Below, piece by piece: positions 44,668 to 55,117 of a DNA stretch of 64,000 bases. A program made the position numbers and the translations under genes. This stretch comes from Lomentospora prolificans (Eukaryota; Ascomycota; Sordariomycetes; Microascales; Microascaceae), in contig JARFXM010000006.1 in NCBI GenBank assembly GCA_029532625.1, positions 3,286,001 to 3,350,000 of the forward strand, read 5' to 3'. The notes under the pieces are model-generated. The model was not told where the DNA came from. It did not search any database and saw nothing but the letters and a program-made list of their open reading frames with translations. Each line of letters opens with the position of its first letter. Position 1 is the first letter of the stretch.

Positions 44668-46884
44668 GGCGAATAGTTGCGGTACGGATACTGTGTTCAC
44701 GAATGTGTTATAATCAAGCTTCAGCCTGAAAACAGAACGAGGTACGCTCACCAATGAAAATATCAAGTCGTTGTATTCTATCGAGTAATCTGCAAGCAGA
44801 CTTTGCGTGATTTCCGTTGCGTGTAGGTGAGAAGCTTTCTCTGGCGATATGATCCACTGGATTTGAGGACCCTCGAGTGCATTTTAGCTCTCTTTATACT
44901 TCTTCTTCTCACTCTCTCATTACTTTGAACCCATCATCTTTGGACCTCCTCGGTGCGGTGAAACCGATTATTGTGCCGCGAGTCTGTTGAAAGCTGTGCC
45001 GGTCGCACCAAGCGGAGTAATCACTCACTCCCTGCAAACTCAACAAGCAAAAGGACCGAAGCCCCAATGTGTGGAAATGAAGTTTCTGCGATGACTGGGA
45101 AGCATCACAGCCTCGAAGCCAAGCCAATTTAGCCAGGTTAGGAAAATCTCATCAGCTTACCCCAACGCTTTGATCACGTTAAGACTTGGCAACTAACGCC
45201 GTACGGGTCGATAGTAGGCTTGCTTTTGTCTCCGTGATCAGGGGAATAGCCGATCCAAACAATTGGAATCTCCAATCCATACATCCTGGTTGTGAAAAGA
45301 GTGTCTTGCATTCGGCAAGGATAAGCAAATGATGGGCTGGTATGACTCAGGGTGTCGGACAAAAAGCTTCGTCCGTTCTGTCTTTCGTCCGGAGGCGCTG
45401 AAGCTGGCTCGTCCGTGGCTCAAGCCCGAGAATGATGCGCCTGGGCAACGAATCACCAATCAGAGCTTTGAATTGTTGATTTCGGCACACGTCGGCTAAG
45501 GCCGCCTCGAAGGTCACATCCGGCGGCCCATAGGAGCACCGAGATCAAGTCAACTTTGGTCCATGATAAGACACATAGTAGCTGTGTGCTGAGCACCCCT
45601 TAGGGGGTAATCCTCCACATGGTGGATGATGCAGCGAATGAGATATAATCCTACCCTTAAATATGGATGTCATATATGGATGCGGCATACTCGGATCTGG
45701 TGGTGACAGACAAGGACATAAAGGACGTGCTCAATAACTACTGGGGAACAGGAGGATGATATATTCGGAGCAGGCTCTGCGTATACAATTTTATAATATA
45801 GGGTAGATACTGGTAGATGCTTAACCCTTTGTTATGATCCTCGGAAGATATAAGAGCACATGGACGCCTCTGGTCGCTTAGTAAGGGGCATGGTGTTGTC
45901 ACGCCTGGACTGGGAACGGCTCCAAGCTCCTGCCGAGAAATATGGATAACAAATCATGGTACCGGGGCTTCCAAATCCTTTGACATTCCATGGAGAATGG
46001 CATCGGGGGGTATGAAAAAGAGCATACCTGTGTGTGATGTGATACGATGCTGGCTCTGGCATGTCTTGTAAATGGCGGGGCAGGCACCTGTCGAGCCGGT
46101 TAGAGATAGGAGGGAAAACGCCACTATTCCTAGTGGTCAGAAGACCCCGGGGTAGACAGGTTTCGGACGACTGGAGACGTTGTCCAGCAGTCATAAAATT
46201 GAGTTTAGGGGGTTCTCGGGATGCCCATGGATGATGTCAGCGAATTCGCGGGTGAAGGTTCTCGAGACGAAGGCGTCAAAGAGAAGCATCAAAACACGTG
46301 GGAGTAAAGCGATGAACCAGTGATGGACGCCCTTATTGAATTTTATCTCCTGTTTACCGAGGAAATTGTTCGTTCTCCGCTCGGGGCTTGAGTGCAAGCC
46401 TGGCATGGCCCCGTGCCAAACTTCAAATGACACTTGCTGATGCCAGGTTATCTCCGTAACCCACGCTCGCCATGCATCGGTTAACACTGGGTTTCGGGTA
46501 CGCTGCGTGCGAGAAAAGAACCCAAGTGGACACTTGCATTGAACAACCCTCAACCCTAATCTGTATTGTTCCCTTGATATTCTCAGTCGTAGCTCGGGCC
46601 TGGCGGCGACTTGGTGCTCAGATTGATCGTAAGACTCACAAGGTTGCACGGCGCTTGGCTGGAAGTGGAACGGCCATTCCCAAAAGGGAAAAGCTGCCTC
46701 TTTTAGTTACCAGAGGTACTTCATAATGACCTTCGAGAAAGCTTGTCAATAATCCATGTATCCATGTACTAGTTACTAGTATATTCCACGACACTGGTCC
46801 ACCCCTTGCTGCTTTCAGAATGCCGACATATCGCCGTCGCCGTGTCGAAGTTTGAAAGAGAATATCGAAAATATACACCTATTC
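44668..46884. other. 2.2-kb gene-poor gap
   Basis: Promoter of the WD-like gene, then sequence leading to the transposon. No domain-bearing ORF, RNA gene or notable repeat was seen. Confidence 0.5.
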
Positions 46885-48348
46885 AGGGATCAGACTTGTT
46901 AGCTTAGAACAAAAAGATACAAGTCTAGTCCATTTTAGGAAAATGTATAGGTACTTCATATTATACTATGATTACATATATAATTAGGTACCAATACATT
47001 CCCCATTAAGATCAAGTACCAGTTGCAGCCTTCTCACCATTAAGTGTAATAGTTGCCTCAGGAATCTATTTGGTACTGCTTCCCACGCTTGTAAAATAAC
47101 TAATCGAAGCTCCCGCCGCAGAACTGTTTGGATATCATAGTGCATTTCGATCCAATCCTTGATCCAGAACTAGACATTTTCGATAGGATTCAGGTCTGGG
47201 CTATTCGCAGGCCACTTTAGCACTGGGATGCCCATTTGCTGTAGTGCATTCTGTGTGATATAGGCTCGATGTGAAGGTGCGTTATCTTGCTGGAAGATCG
47301 TAACATGAGGCTGATTTTCGTTGAAAAAGAATCGAACAAGTGGGAGGAAGTAGAAGATATATTTATGCACTGTAATACCTCCCCACTCCTTCTCCCAGAA
47401 GTGGCCTGGGCCCTTACGCGCACCTGCAAACATACTGGCGAACATCCAGCCTTGGGGGTTGCGTCGTAGAAGAGCCCATGTTTCTGATGTTTCATCTAGG
47501 TTCACTGTGATCCACTGCTTCCACATAGGGTCATTCGAAGCCCATGTTTCATCAGAAAAGATCACTGCTTCCCAGTCTTCTGGACGGGGCCGGATATGAA
47601 GCTGCATACGGGCGAATTCAACCCTCTCTCTCTTATGGCGGGGTGTAAGGTGGATCCTACGCGGCCGCACCTTTCGCTGGTAGCCAAGGAGCCGCATTGC
47701 AGTACGATAAGCTGATTCACGATATCCTTGAAGGGGTGTTGGTGCTACTAAATGGATCTCCCGCCATGGAATGAGCCGGTGGGCAGTGGATTCGCGTAGC
47801 CATGTGTCAAGTTGGGCTCTTATAGGTGTTTTCATTGCTGGCCGGGTTTGGCGGTTGCCACGCTGTGGAGTGACTGGATTATTGCATGCGTATTGGATCT
47901 GGCGATGGGTATACTGGGTATGTTTTGCAATATCATTATAAGACCAGCCAGCATCAAAGAAAAGGACCCGAACGCGAAGTCGTTCATCGCGGGTAAGCTG
48001 CTTCTTATAGCTCCTTTTTGGTGGCTGTGGCTCAATATCATCGTCTATCACGATATGGGTATTTGGGAGGAATCTGATAGCATTTACCTGCCCTTGTTGT
48101 AGGGTTGGGCAGGCGAGAATGGCCTCGATATCTATTCTACGTCGTAGATATCTTGACTATAATCTTCGAGAAAGTTATCATCAGACTTCTGATAAATAAA
48201 AGCTTCAAACATGCAAGGCTGAAAAAACGCGACATCCATGTTTTGTTTTGGTGTAAGTACCTTACCATATAAGATAGTATGTAAAGGTACTTAGCAGGGG
48301 ACCCCTGTAAGACGCGCTTGAAGTTTCACGCTAACAAGTCTAATCCCT
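46885..48348. mobile_element. Degenerate Tc1/mariner-type transposon
   Basis: An inverted pair of about 26 bp flanks a transposase relic: left 46885-46910 and right 48323-48348 match at 22 of 26 positions, with the core AGACTTGTTAGC in both. The length of about 1.46 kb suits Tc1/mariner elements. TA dinucleotides lie a few bases outside each inverted repeat, but a precise target duplication could not be fixed. The internal gene is on the minus strand and damaged, so the copy is not autonomous. Confidence 0.7.
46984..48051 (-). pseudogene. Tc1/mariner DDE transposase relic
   Basis: About 355 codons read through with one internal TAG at 47170-47172. An N-terminal helix-turn-helix region (RVRVLFFDAGWSYNDIAKHT) is followed by the DDE catalytic core: V-I-F-S-D-E-T-W, F-Q-Q-D-N-A-P-S-H, and N-S-P-D-L-N-P-I-E just before the stop. 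After the stop the frame continues F-W-I-K-D-W-I to a TAA at 46984. The frame is also open upstream of 48051 but no in-frame ATG was found, so the 5' end is broken or mis-set. The stop follows the last catalytic acidic residue, at a spot where relatives usually have Trp, so a single TGG-to-TAG change is a natural explanation. Confidence 0.8.
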
Positions 48349-49201
48349 CTGGGAGATATAGAAATCGGAATCAAAAGATATAAAGAGAAAAAAAAAAAAA
48401 AGGGAAAGGAAAAGGAAAGTAAGCTGGAAGCTTCGTCCACCAGCCAGATATCGCGGGTGGTTGTATCAACACCCCAAGAGCGCTTGTTTCAGGACAATTC
48501 AACCACCACCGCCGCAAATAAAAATTAAAAATAAAAATAAAAATAAAAAGGCCGTATTGGATGGCGACAAAATTTTCCCAATCAAGATTTTCCCGTTAGC
48601 GTCCGTGGTGCATTCTAGTTGTCGTGGTATCGTGATGTTTCTGGGCTGAAGATGCCGAGATATCTCCCTTTGACCACTCAGAAGCTCCAGACAGAATACT
48701 CCCTGTGACAGGAGATCCACCAGTGAAAACAGCCTAGTCGATAGTTCTATCACTGAAGACAGACAATGAGCTATATCAGCCGGACGTCATTGGCCCAGCG
48801 GTAGGGGTGGAACCGGATACGTATCAGAGGTCCGGAGCCAGACCGGCGGAGTGGACGCCCCTGAACAGGGAGAAAAGGATCCACAACGTTCCAGTGTGGA
48901 GACCAAGCTCCGGTCCTGGTGCCTGGCAGGAGGTTCGGCGTTTACGCTGAGCAGTGTTTTGAGTTTTTGTTCTACCCGCGGGCCTTCCGATGCAAGGAAT
49001 CGATACTATAAGTGGATACAGTCCACGAAAGATAAATAGAACACTTGCCCCCGTTGCCATAGGATCTTGCTGATAGCGTCTGGTATTACTTCATTTGAGC
49101 AGATCGTGCAATCCTTCCTAATCCCTCCCTCCAGAATACCATTGGCTACCTGCCAGAATACACCAGGCGATTTATAACCAAACCATCCATTCACACCCAA
49201 C
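48349..49201. other. Gap with A-rich simple repeats, MFS promoter
   Basis: It includes 14 A at 48388-48401 and a short AAATAA-type tandem at 48516-48549. The right part is the promoter of the MFS transporter. No gene is seen. Confidence 0.6.
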
Positions 49202-51204
49202 ATGGAGCATCCAGCAGGGGCCTCCTCCACCACCTTGCCAACGCTGGTGGCGACCCCGCCAGCCTCGCAGTCCAGGGTGCCGTCTCACCATGGCTCCAGC
49301 GATACCGAAGACGTCCACTTTGCTCCCATTACCAGCAACGACCATGCCGCCGCTACCAGGGAACACACTCGCCGCGGCTCTCGGTCACTGAGTCTACGCC
49401 GCCTCTCGCGGACAAAGACGACCGAATCGACCAAGGCGCAAAGGGACGAGAATCTCGATGTCAACCTGCCCTACCGTACTCTTACGGCTGAGGCCAACAT
49501 GGACGAGTACCGCGTGGAGACCAGGGGCGGAGAGATCCCCGGCCCTCCCAAAGAAGCGGGCGGAAACAGCAGATACCGGCTCGTTACTTTTGAGCCCAAC
49601 GATCCTGCCAACCCTAAGAACTGGACTAAGGCGAGGAAGTGGTACTGCACCATGGTCGTGGCCTTCACCTGCTTTGTTGTCGCCTTTGAATCTTCCGTCA
49701 TCACTGCGGATATTGGCGGTGTTGCTAAGGAATTTGGCTCCAGCGTTGAATTGACGCTGGCCAGCATCTCCCTCTTCGTCATGGGTTTCGGTATCGGCCC
49801 CATGGTTTTTGCCCCCTTGTCCGAGATTTACGGTCGCCGCATCATCTAGTGAGTCCCCTCTTTTACCGGCTCTTTGTTGCCAATTTTATCTAAGCTCACT
49901 GCTAACCATTGTTTTTCAGTGCCTCTACCCTAGCTCTAGCCTTCATCTTCATCATTCCTTGTGCGGTCGCTCAGAACATCGAAACCCTTCTTGTCTGCCG
50001 AGCCATCGACGGCATCGCCTTTTCGGCCCCCATGACTCTCGTCGGCGGTACCCTTGCCGATCTCTGGCGCAATGAAGAGCGTGGTGTCCCCATGGCTGTC
50101 TTCTCCGCCGCTCCCTTCATCGGCCCCGCCATCGGTCCCCTCGCCGGTGGTTTCCTCTCTGACGCTGCCGGCTGGCGATGGCTTTACTGGCTTCAGCTCA
50201 TTCTTGCCGGTGTCTCTTGGATTCTCATCACCTTCACCATTCCCGAGACCTATGCTCCCACCATTCTCGCCGCCCGCGCGAAGAAGCTCCGCAAGGAGAC
50301 GGGCAACTCTGACTACGTCACCGAGCAGGATCTTGACCTGAGGCCCATGTCCGAGCGTCTCCGGATTTTCCTCCTCCGCCCCTTCCAACTTCTTTTCACC
50401 GAGCTCATCGTCTTCCTCATCAGCGTCTACATGTCGGTCCTTTATGGTCTATTGTACATGTTCTTCGTTGCCTTTCCCATTATCTACGAGACTAGGAGGG
50501 GCTGGTCTTCTGGTCACACTGGTCTCTCGTTTATTCCCGTCGCTGTCGGAGTAAGTTTTTAGCCTTTTTTTTTTCTTTCTCCTCTCTTCTTCTTCAGCAG
50601 CAGCCCCGGCTCAAACTGAGCTCCACATTCTCCTTGACCCATTCACTAACCCCAATCTTTATAGACTCTTCTCTCCGCTGCATGCGCTCCACTGGTCAAC
50701 AAGCACTACATCAAGATGGTGAACAAGCACAACGGCCACCCTCCCGCCGAAGTCCGTCTGATCCCCATGATGGTCAGCTGTTGGTTCATCCCCATCGGCC
50801 TCTTCATCTTCGCCTGGACCTCGTACCCCCGGCTCCACTGGATCGGTCCCATGATGGGTGGTCTCCCCGTTGGCTTCGGCTTCATTTTCCTCTACAACTC
50901 GGCCAATAACTACCTCGTCGACTGCTACCAGCACCAGGCTGCCTCCGCGCTCGCTGCTAAGACTTGCATCCGTTCTTTCTGGGGTGCCGCCGTCGTCTTG
51001 TTCACAGAGTACATGTACAACAGGCTCGGTGATCAGTGGGCCTCCAGCTTGTTGGCCTTCATTAGTCTTGCCTGCTGCGGTATTCCCTTCCTCTTCTGGA
51101 GATACGGTGCCAGGATCCGTGCTAGGAGCAAGTATGCGTATGGTGGGGATGACGATATTACTTCGGGGTCCACCGACGAGGAGAAGGGTAACGGAGGTCA
51201 CTAA
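49202..51204 (+). CDS. MFS drug:H+ antiporter (DHA1/polyamine-type)
   Basis: Three exons (49202-49848, 49920-50550, 50665-51204; introns 71 and 114 nt) encode 605 aa. A cytosolic Ser/Arg-rich N-terminus of about 145 residues precedes twelve predicted membrane helices. After W-T-K-A-R-K-W the first helix starts (TMVVAFTCFVVAFESSVIT). Motif A appears as A-P-L-S-E-I-Y-G-R-R-I-I-Y across the first splice, and the fourth-helix region has R-A-I-D-G-I-A-F-S-A-P. The long N-terminus and order of motifs fit the TPO1/FLU1-like group, which exports polyamines, fluconazole-like drugs and mycotoxins in yeasts. Plasma membrane location is expected. The last codons and the stop lie inside an 85-bp tandem duplication. 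Confidence 0.9.
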
Positions 51205-51372
51205 GTGACGACTACTATTTTTTTTAAATCATGATACCTTGGGGGTCGGTCGGCGAGGAGGCAAAGTGGAGGTGCCTGGAGGTCACTAAGTGACGACTAC
51301 TATTTCTTTTAAAATCATGATACCTTGGGGGTTGATCGGCAAGGCGGCAAGGAGGCAAGGAGGAGGGTGCCT
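51193..51372. repeat. 85-bp tandem duplication across the MFS stop codon
   Basis: Copy 1 starts at 51193, inside the last MFS codons, and copy 2 at 51278. Both contain GGAGGTCACTAAGTGACGAC, an ACTATTT(T-rich)AAATCATGATACCTTGGGGG block and a GGCAAGGNGG-like end; copy 2 is slightly longer through an extra GGCAAGGA unit. The second stop-codon copy is therefore in the 3' UTR. Confidence 0.9.
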
Positions 51373-51974
51373 GGTGATGTGTGGAGGTCGATACCAAAAG
51401 AAATGGGGACTGCATTTTCCTTTGTCTGGCGAATTGTGGCATTAACAGAAAATAGACTTTATAGAGTAATACAAACAAATAATATTTAAGAAAGTATCCT
51501 TAAAACTATCCAATCGCGCGACCGATCCCCTTCGATCTTCTCATTACATTCCCCATCGACGGCCGCATTTTCTCCTCGATACACACGACCAATTCGATGA
51601 AGGATCATCCTGGGTCCATCCTCCCACTACTTTCCCTAAACGTAACTCATCATAAGCTAGCATTAATAACTCCATTGGCTCCAGCATGCGGAGTTGAGGG
51701 TGTGCCGCCGATCTCCAGATGCAGATCATGCTTGATGAGGCGAAGAATGACCAATACTTCGCATGGTTCACGCCACCGATCCCATCAACGGCTCGTCATC
51801 AGTCGGGTTATCATCATGATATTACACATACATTAGGAGGCAATGATAAGTAGGAGGGGGAAACATATAATTTTTGCCTTGTGGTTACCTGAGACACATG
51901 TACTGGTGTACTGCATCTCTTCATCATTCCGAATGAAAATATTCATTTCAACTTGAAGTCAACGACCATACAAA
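51373..51974. other. Gap after MFS gene
   Basis: About 600 nt, AT-rich around 51440-51500, likely containing the MFS polyadenylation region. No gene is recognised. Confidence 0.5.
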
Positions 51975-52271
51975 ATGCCAAAAGCATCGGAAAAGGCTAA
52001 GGCGAAGCTCCAAGAGATTCTCAACGACCCGGGACGAAATGACTCTAGTGGTAAGGATCTACGCGAAAGCGGCGTTGAAGTGTTGACTCCCAGCTCACAT
52101 GAATCGTACGCAGGCATCAAGAACAAGGTCATTCACGGAAGACATCCATCTACCGGCGGCTGCGAAATCACAAACCGGGTCGACCGTCGACTTAGCTCTA
52201 GTAGCCAGACCTCGGAGGGCGGGCGCATGAAGGAGTTTGCGAAGAATTTGTTTTCGCGGCCGGCATACTAG
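51975..52271 (+). CDS. Small basic hypothetical protein
   Basis: A 98-aa ORF with a good ATG context (ACAAAATGCC) and no intron. It is hydrophilic and Lys/Ser-rich (MPKASEKAKAKLQEILNDPG at the start, ...RMKEFAKNLFSRPAY at the end), without signal peptide, membrane segment or known domain. Its composition is coding-like and small Ser-rich proteins of this kind are common in ascomycetes. It could still be a chance ORF. Confidence 0.45.
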   Translation: MPKASEKAKAKLQEILNDPGRNDSSGKDLRESGVEVLTPSSHESYAGIKNKVIHGRHPSTGGCEITNRVDRRLSSSSQTSEGGRMKEFAKNLFSRPAY

Positions 52272-52955
52272 ATCGATACTACTTCCGAGTTTGGCGTCTT
52301 GGGGCTAGATGCTTGACGATTCCGTTTCTCGCAAATGTCTGCGTATAAACAATCCGATTTAATTTAATTGATTCCACAGAAACTGGATTCAGTCTCCAAA
52401 ATGAGGACAGTGTTCATATCCCTTTAAGGCTGCGATTCTTCGATAGCTCGTGGTTGAGCATTAGTCGACTTACGACTCTACCGCTCGGCGGGATCAGACG
52501 AAAGACAGCGAGGCAGGTGGCTCGCAAAGAATCAACTAATGATAGTTTGTATACTTGGATATCCCCTAGAGGTCACCTCTCACGCATGGGATAGTAAGAG
52601 ATTATCAATGACGGGACATGAAGGCGGCTTAAAGACTGTTCATCTTGGACTTTCGGTATATGCGTAAGTCATCGTAGTGAATTGCAGGTACGCTGGTCTC
52701 ATCAACTACAACCCTTTCGAACGGAATACGTCTCATCTGTTGAAGACTTGGGGAATATCACTGATTGTGCCATGCTGCTATAATAGTGATGGAGCTGCAT
52801 CGCAAAATGCATGTAGATGCCACGCTCAGCAGTCCCAGCGAACACCAAATGAATTGGGGGAAAAGTATTTACAAGGACCATAGAAAACATACAGACAAGC
52901 GATCAGTGAATGTAAGTGTTGATAATGTTAAATCGATTCAACTAAGCCGCCACAA
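52272..52955. other. Gap before multicopper oxidase gene
   Basis: About 680 nt of flanking sequence between convergent genes. No coding domain, RNA gene or repeat was recognised. Confidence 0.5.
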
Positions 52956-55117
52956 TCAGACCTGGAACCTTCGGTATCGGGCAATAGGGCTAGCCTTCTC
53001 CTCAGGACCGGCCTCCCGGCGAGTGTTGTGGCTGGCCCAGTAGTCCTCAAGAGCCTCGGTGACTTCGTTGACGTGACTGTAGGGGTCAAGGCTGGCCATA
53101 AACTGAACTCGCTCGACGATGGACTCGTCACTGAAGGGACCGGTGCGGCTAGTAAAGTCAGAGAAGGTATAGGGCTTGGCCCGCCAGCGGGGCTCCATGG
53201 GGTCAATGTAAGATGTTTCATTGTAACCAAAGTCGGGAAGAGCAGTGACATTAAAGGCGGCCATCATGTCATGGTCCTCGTGGATCAGGTTGTGGCAATG
53301 GAACATGTAGACGCCGTCCCACTCGATTCAAGGTTAGCAATTTCGTTCATTATGCCACGGCAATGGAGGCTTACCGGAGCATAGTGGGCCTCAACGACAA
53401 CTGTCTCGCCGCGACCAAGCCAGACAACATCCTTGAGAGCCTCGGCCTCATAGGGCATGACACCCCGGTTGCCGCTCCTGGAAAGGACCCTGAAATCGAC
53501 GAGATGGACATGAATGGGATGACTCCAGCCATCAGAACGGTTCTCAAGTTCCCAAAGCTCAACGGTGCCGCGAGGGACGTTGGCAAGGACACGGTTCTGA
53601 ACGTCAGCGAAGCCGACACCGTTGATACGCCACTCGCTATTGGTACGGTGGAAGCGGAAGTGATGGTTAATAACATTGGTTGTCTCAGGTGGGAAGGGAA
53701 CAACACGGAGATCATCAGGAACGGTGGAAGTGTCTGGCTGGGCTAGTGGTCCAGCAGCAACATTGAAGCGCATGACCTTGTCGGTATTGGCGTAGTCATC
53801 ATCAGTGCCGATACCGCCAGCTTTGGCCAGGTTCCGGAGCTCGATGGCCTGGCCCGCGTACTGGGAAAAGTCGAAGACGATTTCATAGCGCTCAGCCATG
53901 GAGACGTACTAAAATAGAGTAAGTAATACATAATAACAGTAACGCGAGCAAAGATCAAAGATTCCTTATCTTACCATGTCGGCGACCTGAACGGGATGGG
54001 CGAGAAGACCGGCATCAGATGCAATAACCTTGAACGGAAGCCTGGCGTTCGGAGTCCCACTCCTAGCGAAATACAGGGCGAACGAACGCGAGACAGCGGC
54101 GTTGAGGAAACGGAAGCGGTACTTGCGAGGCTCCACGTTCAAGAACGGCCAAGGTTGTCCATTCTGCACAAGTTGTTAGCTCCCTCGGGCCGGAATTCGT
54201 GCTGTAATAAAAGAGAAACTCACAACATGGATGACATCTCCCCACAAGCTGTCCTCCTCACCCTCAGTAGAGAAAAGAGTTCCATCGCTATTGTACTGCT
54301 TAGAAGAGAGGATCAGGGGAATATCATATATTCCATAGCCGCTTGGGAGGTTGAGGGCGTCCTCGGCCGGGTCGGTGATGATATAGCCACCGGCCTGGCC
54401 CATGTAGGCATTTTCAGCAGTCTACTTGTCATTAGCACACTTTCTACCCGTGTGATAGTGGCCTGAAGACTTACAATGCCCATGGCATGGTCATGGTACC
54501 ACAGCAAGCGAGCGGACTGGCGGTTAGGAAAGTAGTAATCCTTATACTCGCCGGGGTTGGTAATGTCCTCAGCCCAACCGTCAAATGGAGCACGAGAGTA
54601 GGAACCGTGCAAGTGGACAGAATTCTCCATCTCGGCATTGTTAATAAAGCGAACAATTGTCTCAGTGCCTCGGGGGATGATGAAGGTAGGTCCGGGCGAC
54701 ATGCCGTCGTAGCCAACAAGTGTAGCAGCACGAAGGTTCGGGTAAACCTGCTGGGTGTAGGGTTTAATTTCCACCTCATAATACCAAATATCCTGGCCGG
54801 TAACAGGGTTTGGGATTTTCCTGCAAGATGTCAATAGTTAGCCGGGATCAAGTGGCGATCTTTGCCGGATCCGATACTTACTTGAGCGGCTGCTTAACCG
54901 GAGGGATTGGCAAGGGAACCCGGTAGATCAGGTTGTATTGGGGACTCTCCCAATCTTTGAATATCTTGAACACGTCGTTGGGGTCATCTTCGATGATAGT
55001 CTCGAGAGCAGCGGACTCCTCAGGAGGGATATCGTAGGTGAAGGTGCGCTGGGCTGAGCTCTGTTTGAAGAGCATTAAACCTAGCGACAAGGCTCCAAAG
55101 AAGTTGGCAATCATCAT
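52956..55117 (-). CDS. Secreted multicopper oxidase, bilirubin-oxidase type
   Basis: Six exons (55117-54882, 54820-54475, 54421-54224, 54163-53975, 53908-53375, 53321-52956) give 622 aa; phases agree. A signal peptide lies at about 1-22 (MMIANFFGALSLGLMLFKQSSA). All copper ligand clusters are present: H-L-H-G, W-Y-H-D-H-A-M-G, H-P-I-H-V-H-L-V-D-F, and H-C-H-N-L-I-H-E-D-H-D-M, whose Met is the expected type-1 axial ligand. This pattern and the CotA/bilirubin-oxidase-like layout separate it from fungal laccases. The reaction is four-electron reduction of O2 to water while oxidising tetrapyrroles or phenols. The physiological substrate, possibly pigment precursors, is not known. No pigment cluster was seen beside it. 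Confidence 0.93.

Noticed and set aside
48388..48549. Poly-A end of a non-LTR retrotransposon
   Set aside because: The A tracts are simple repeats; no reverse transcriptase or target-site duplication was seen beside them.
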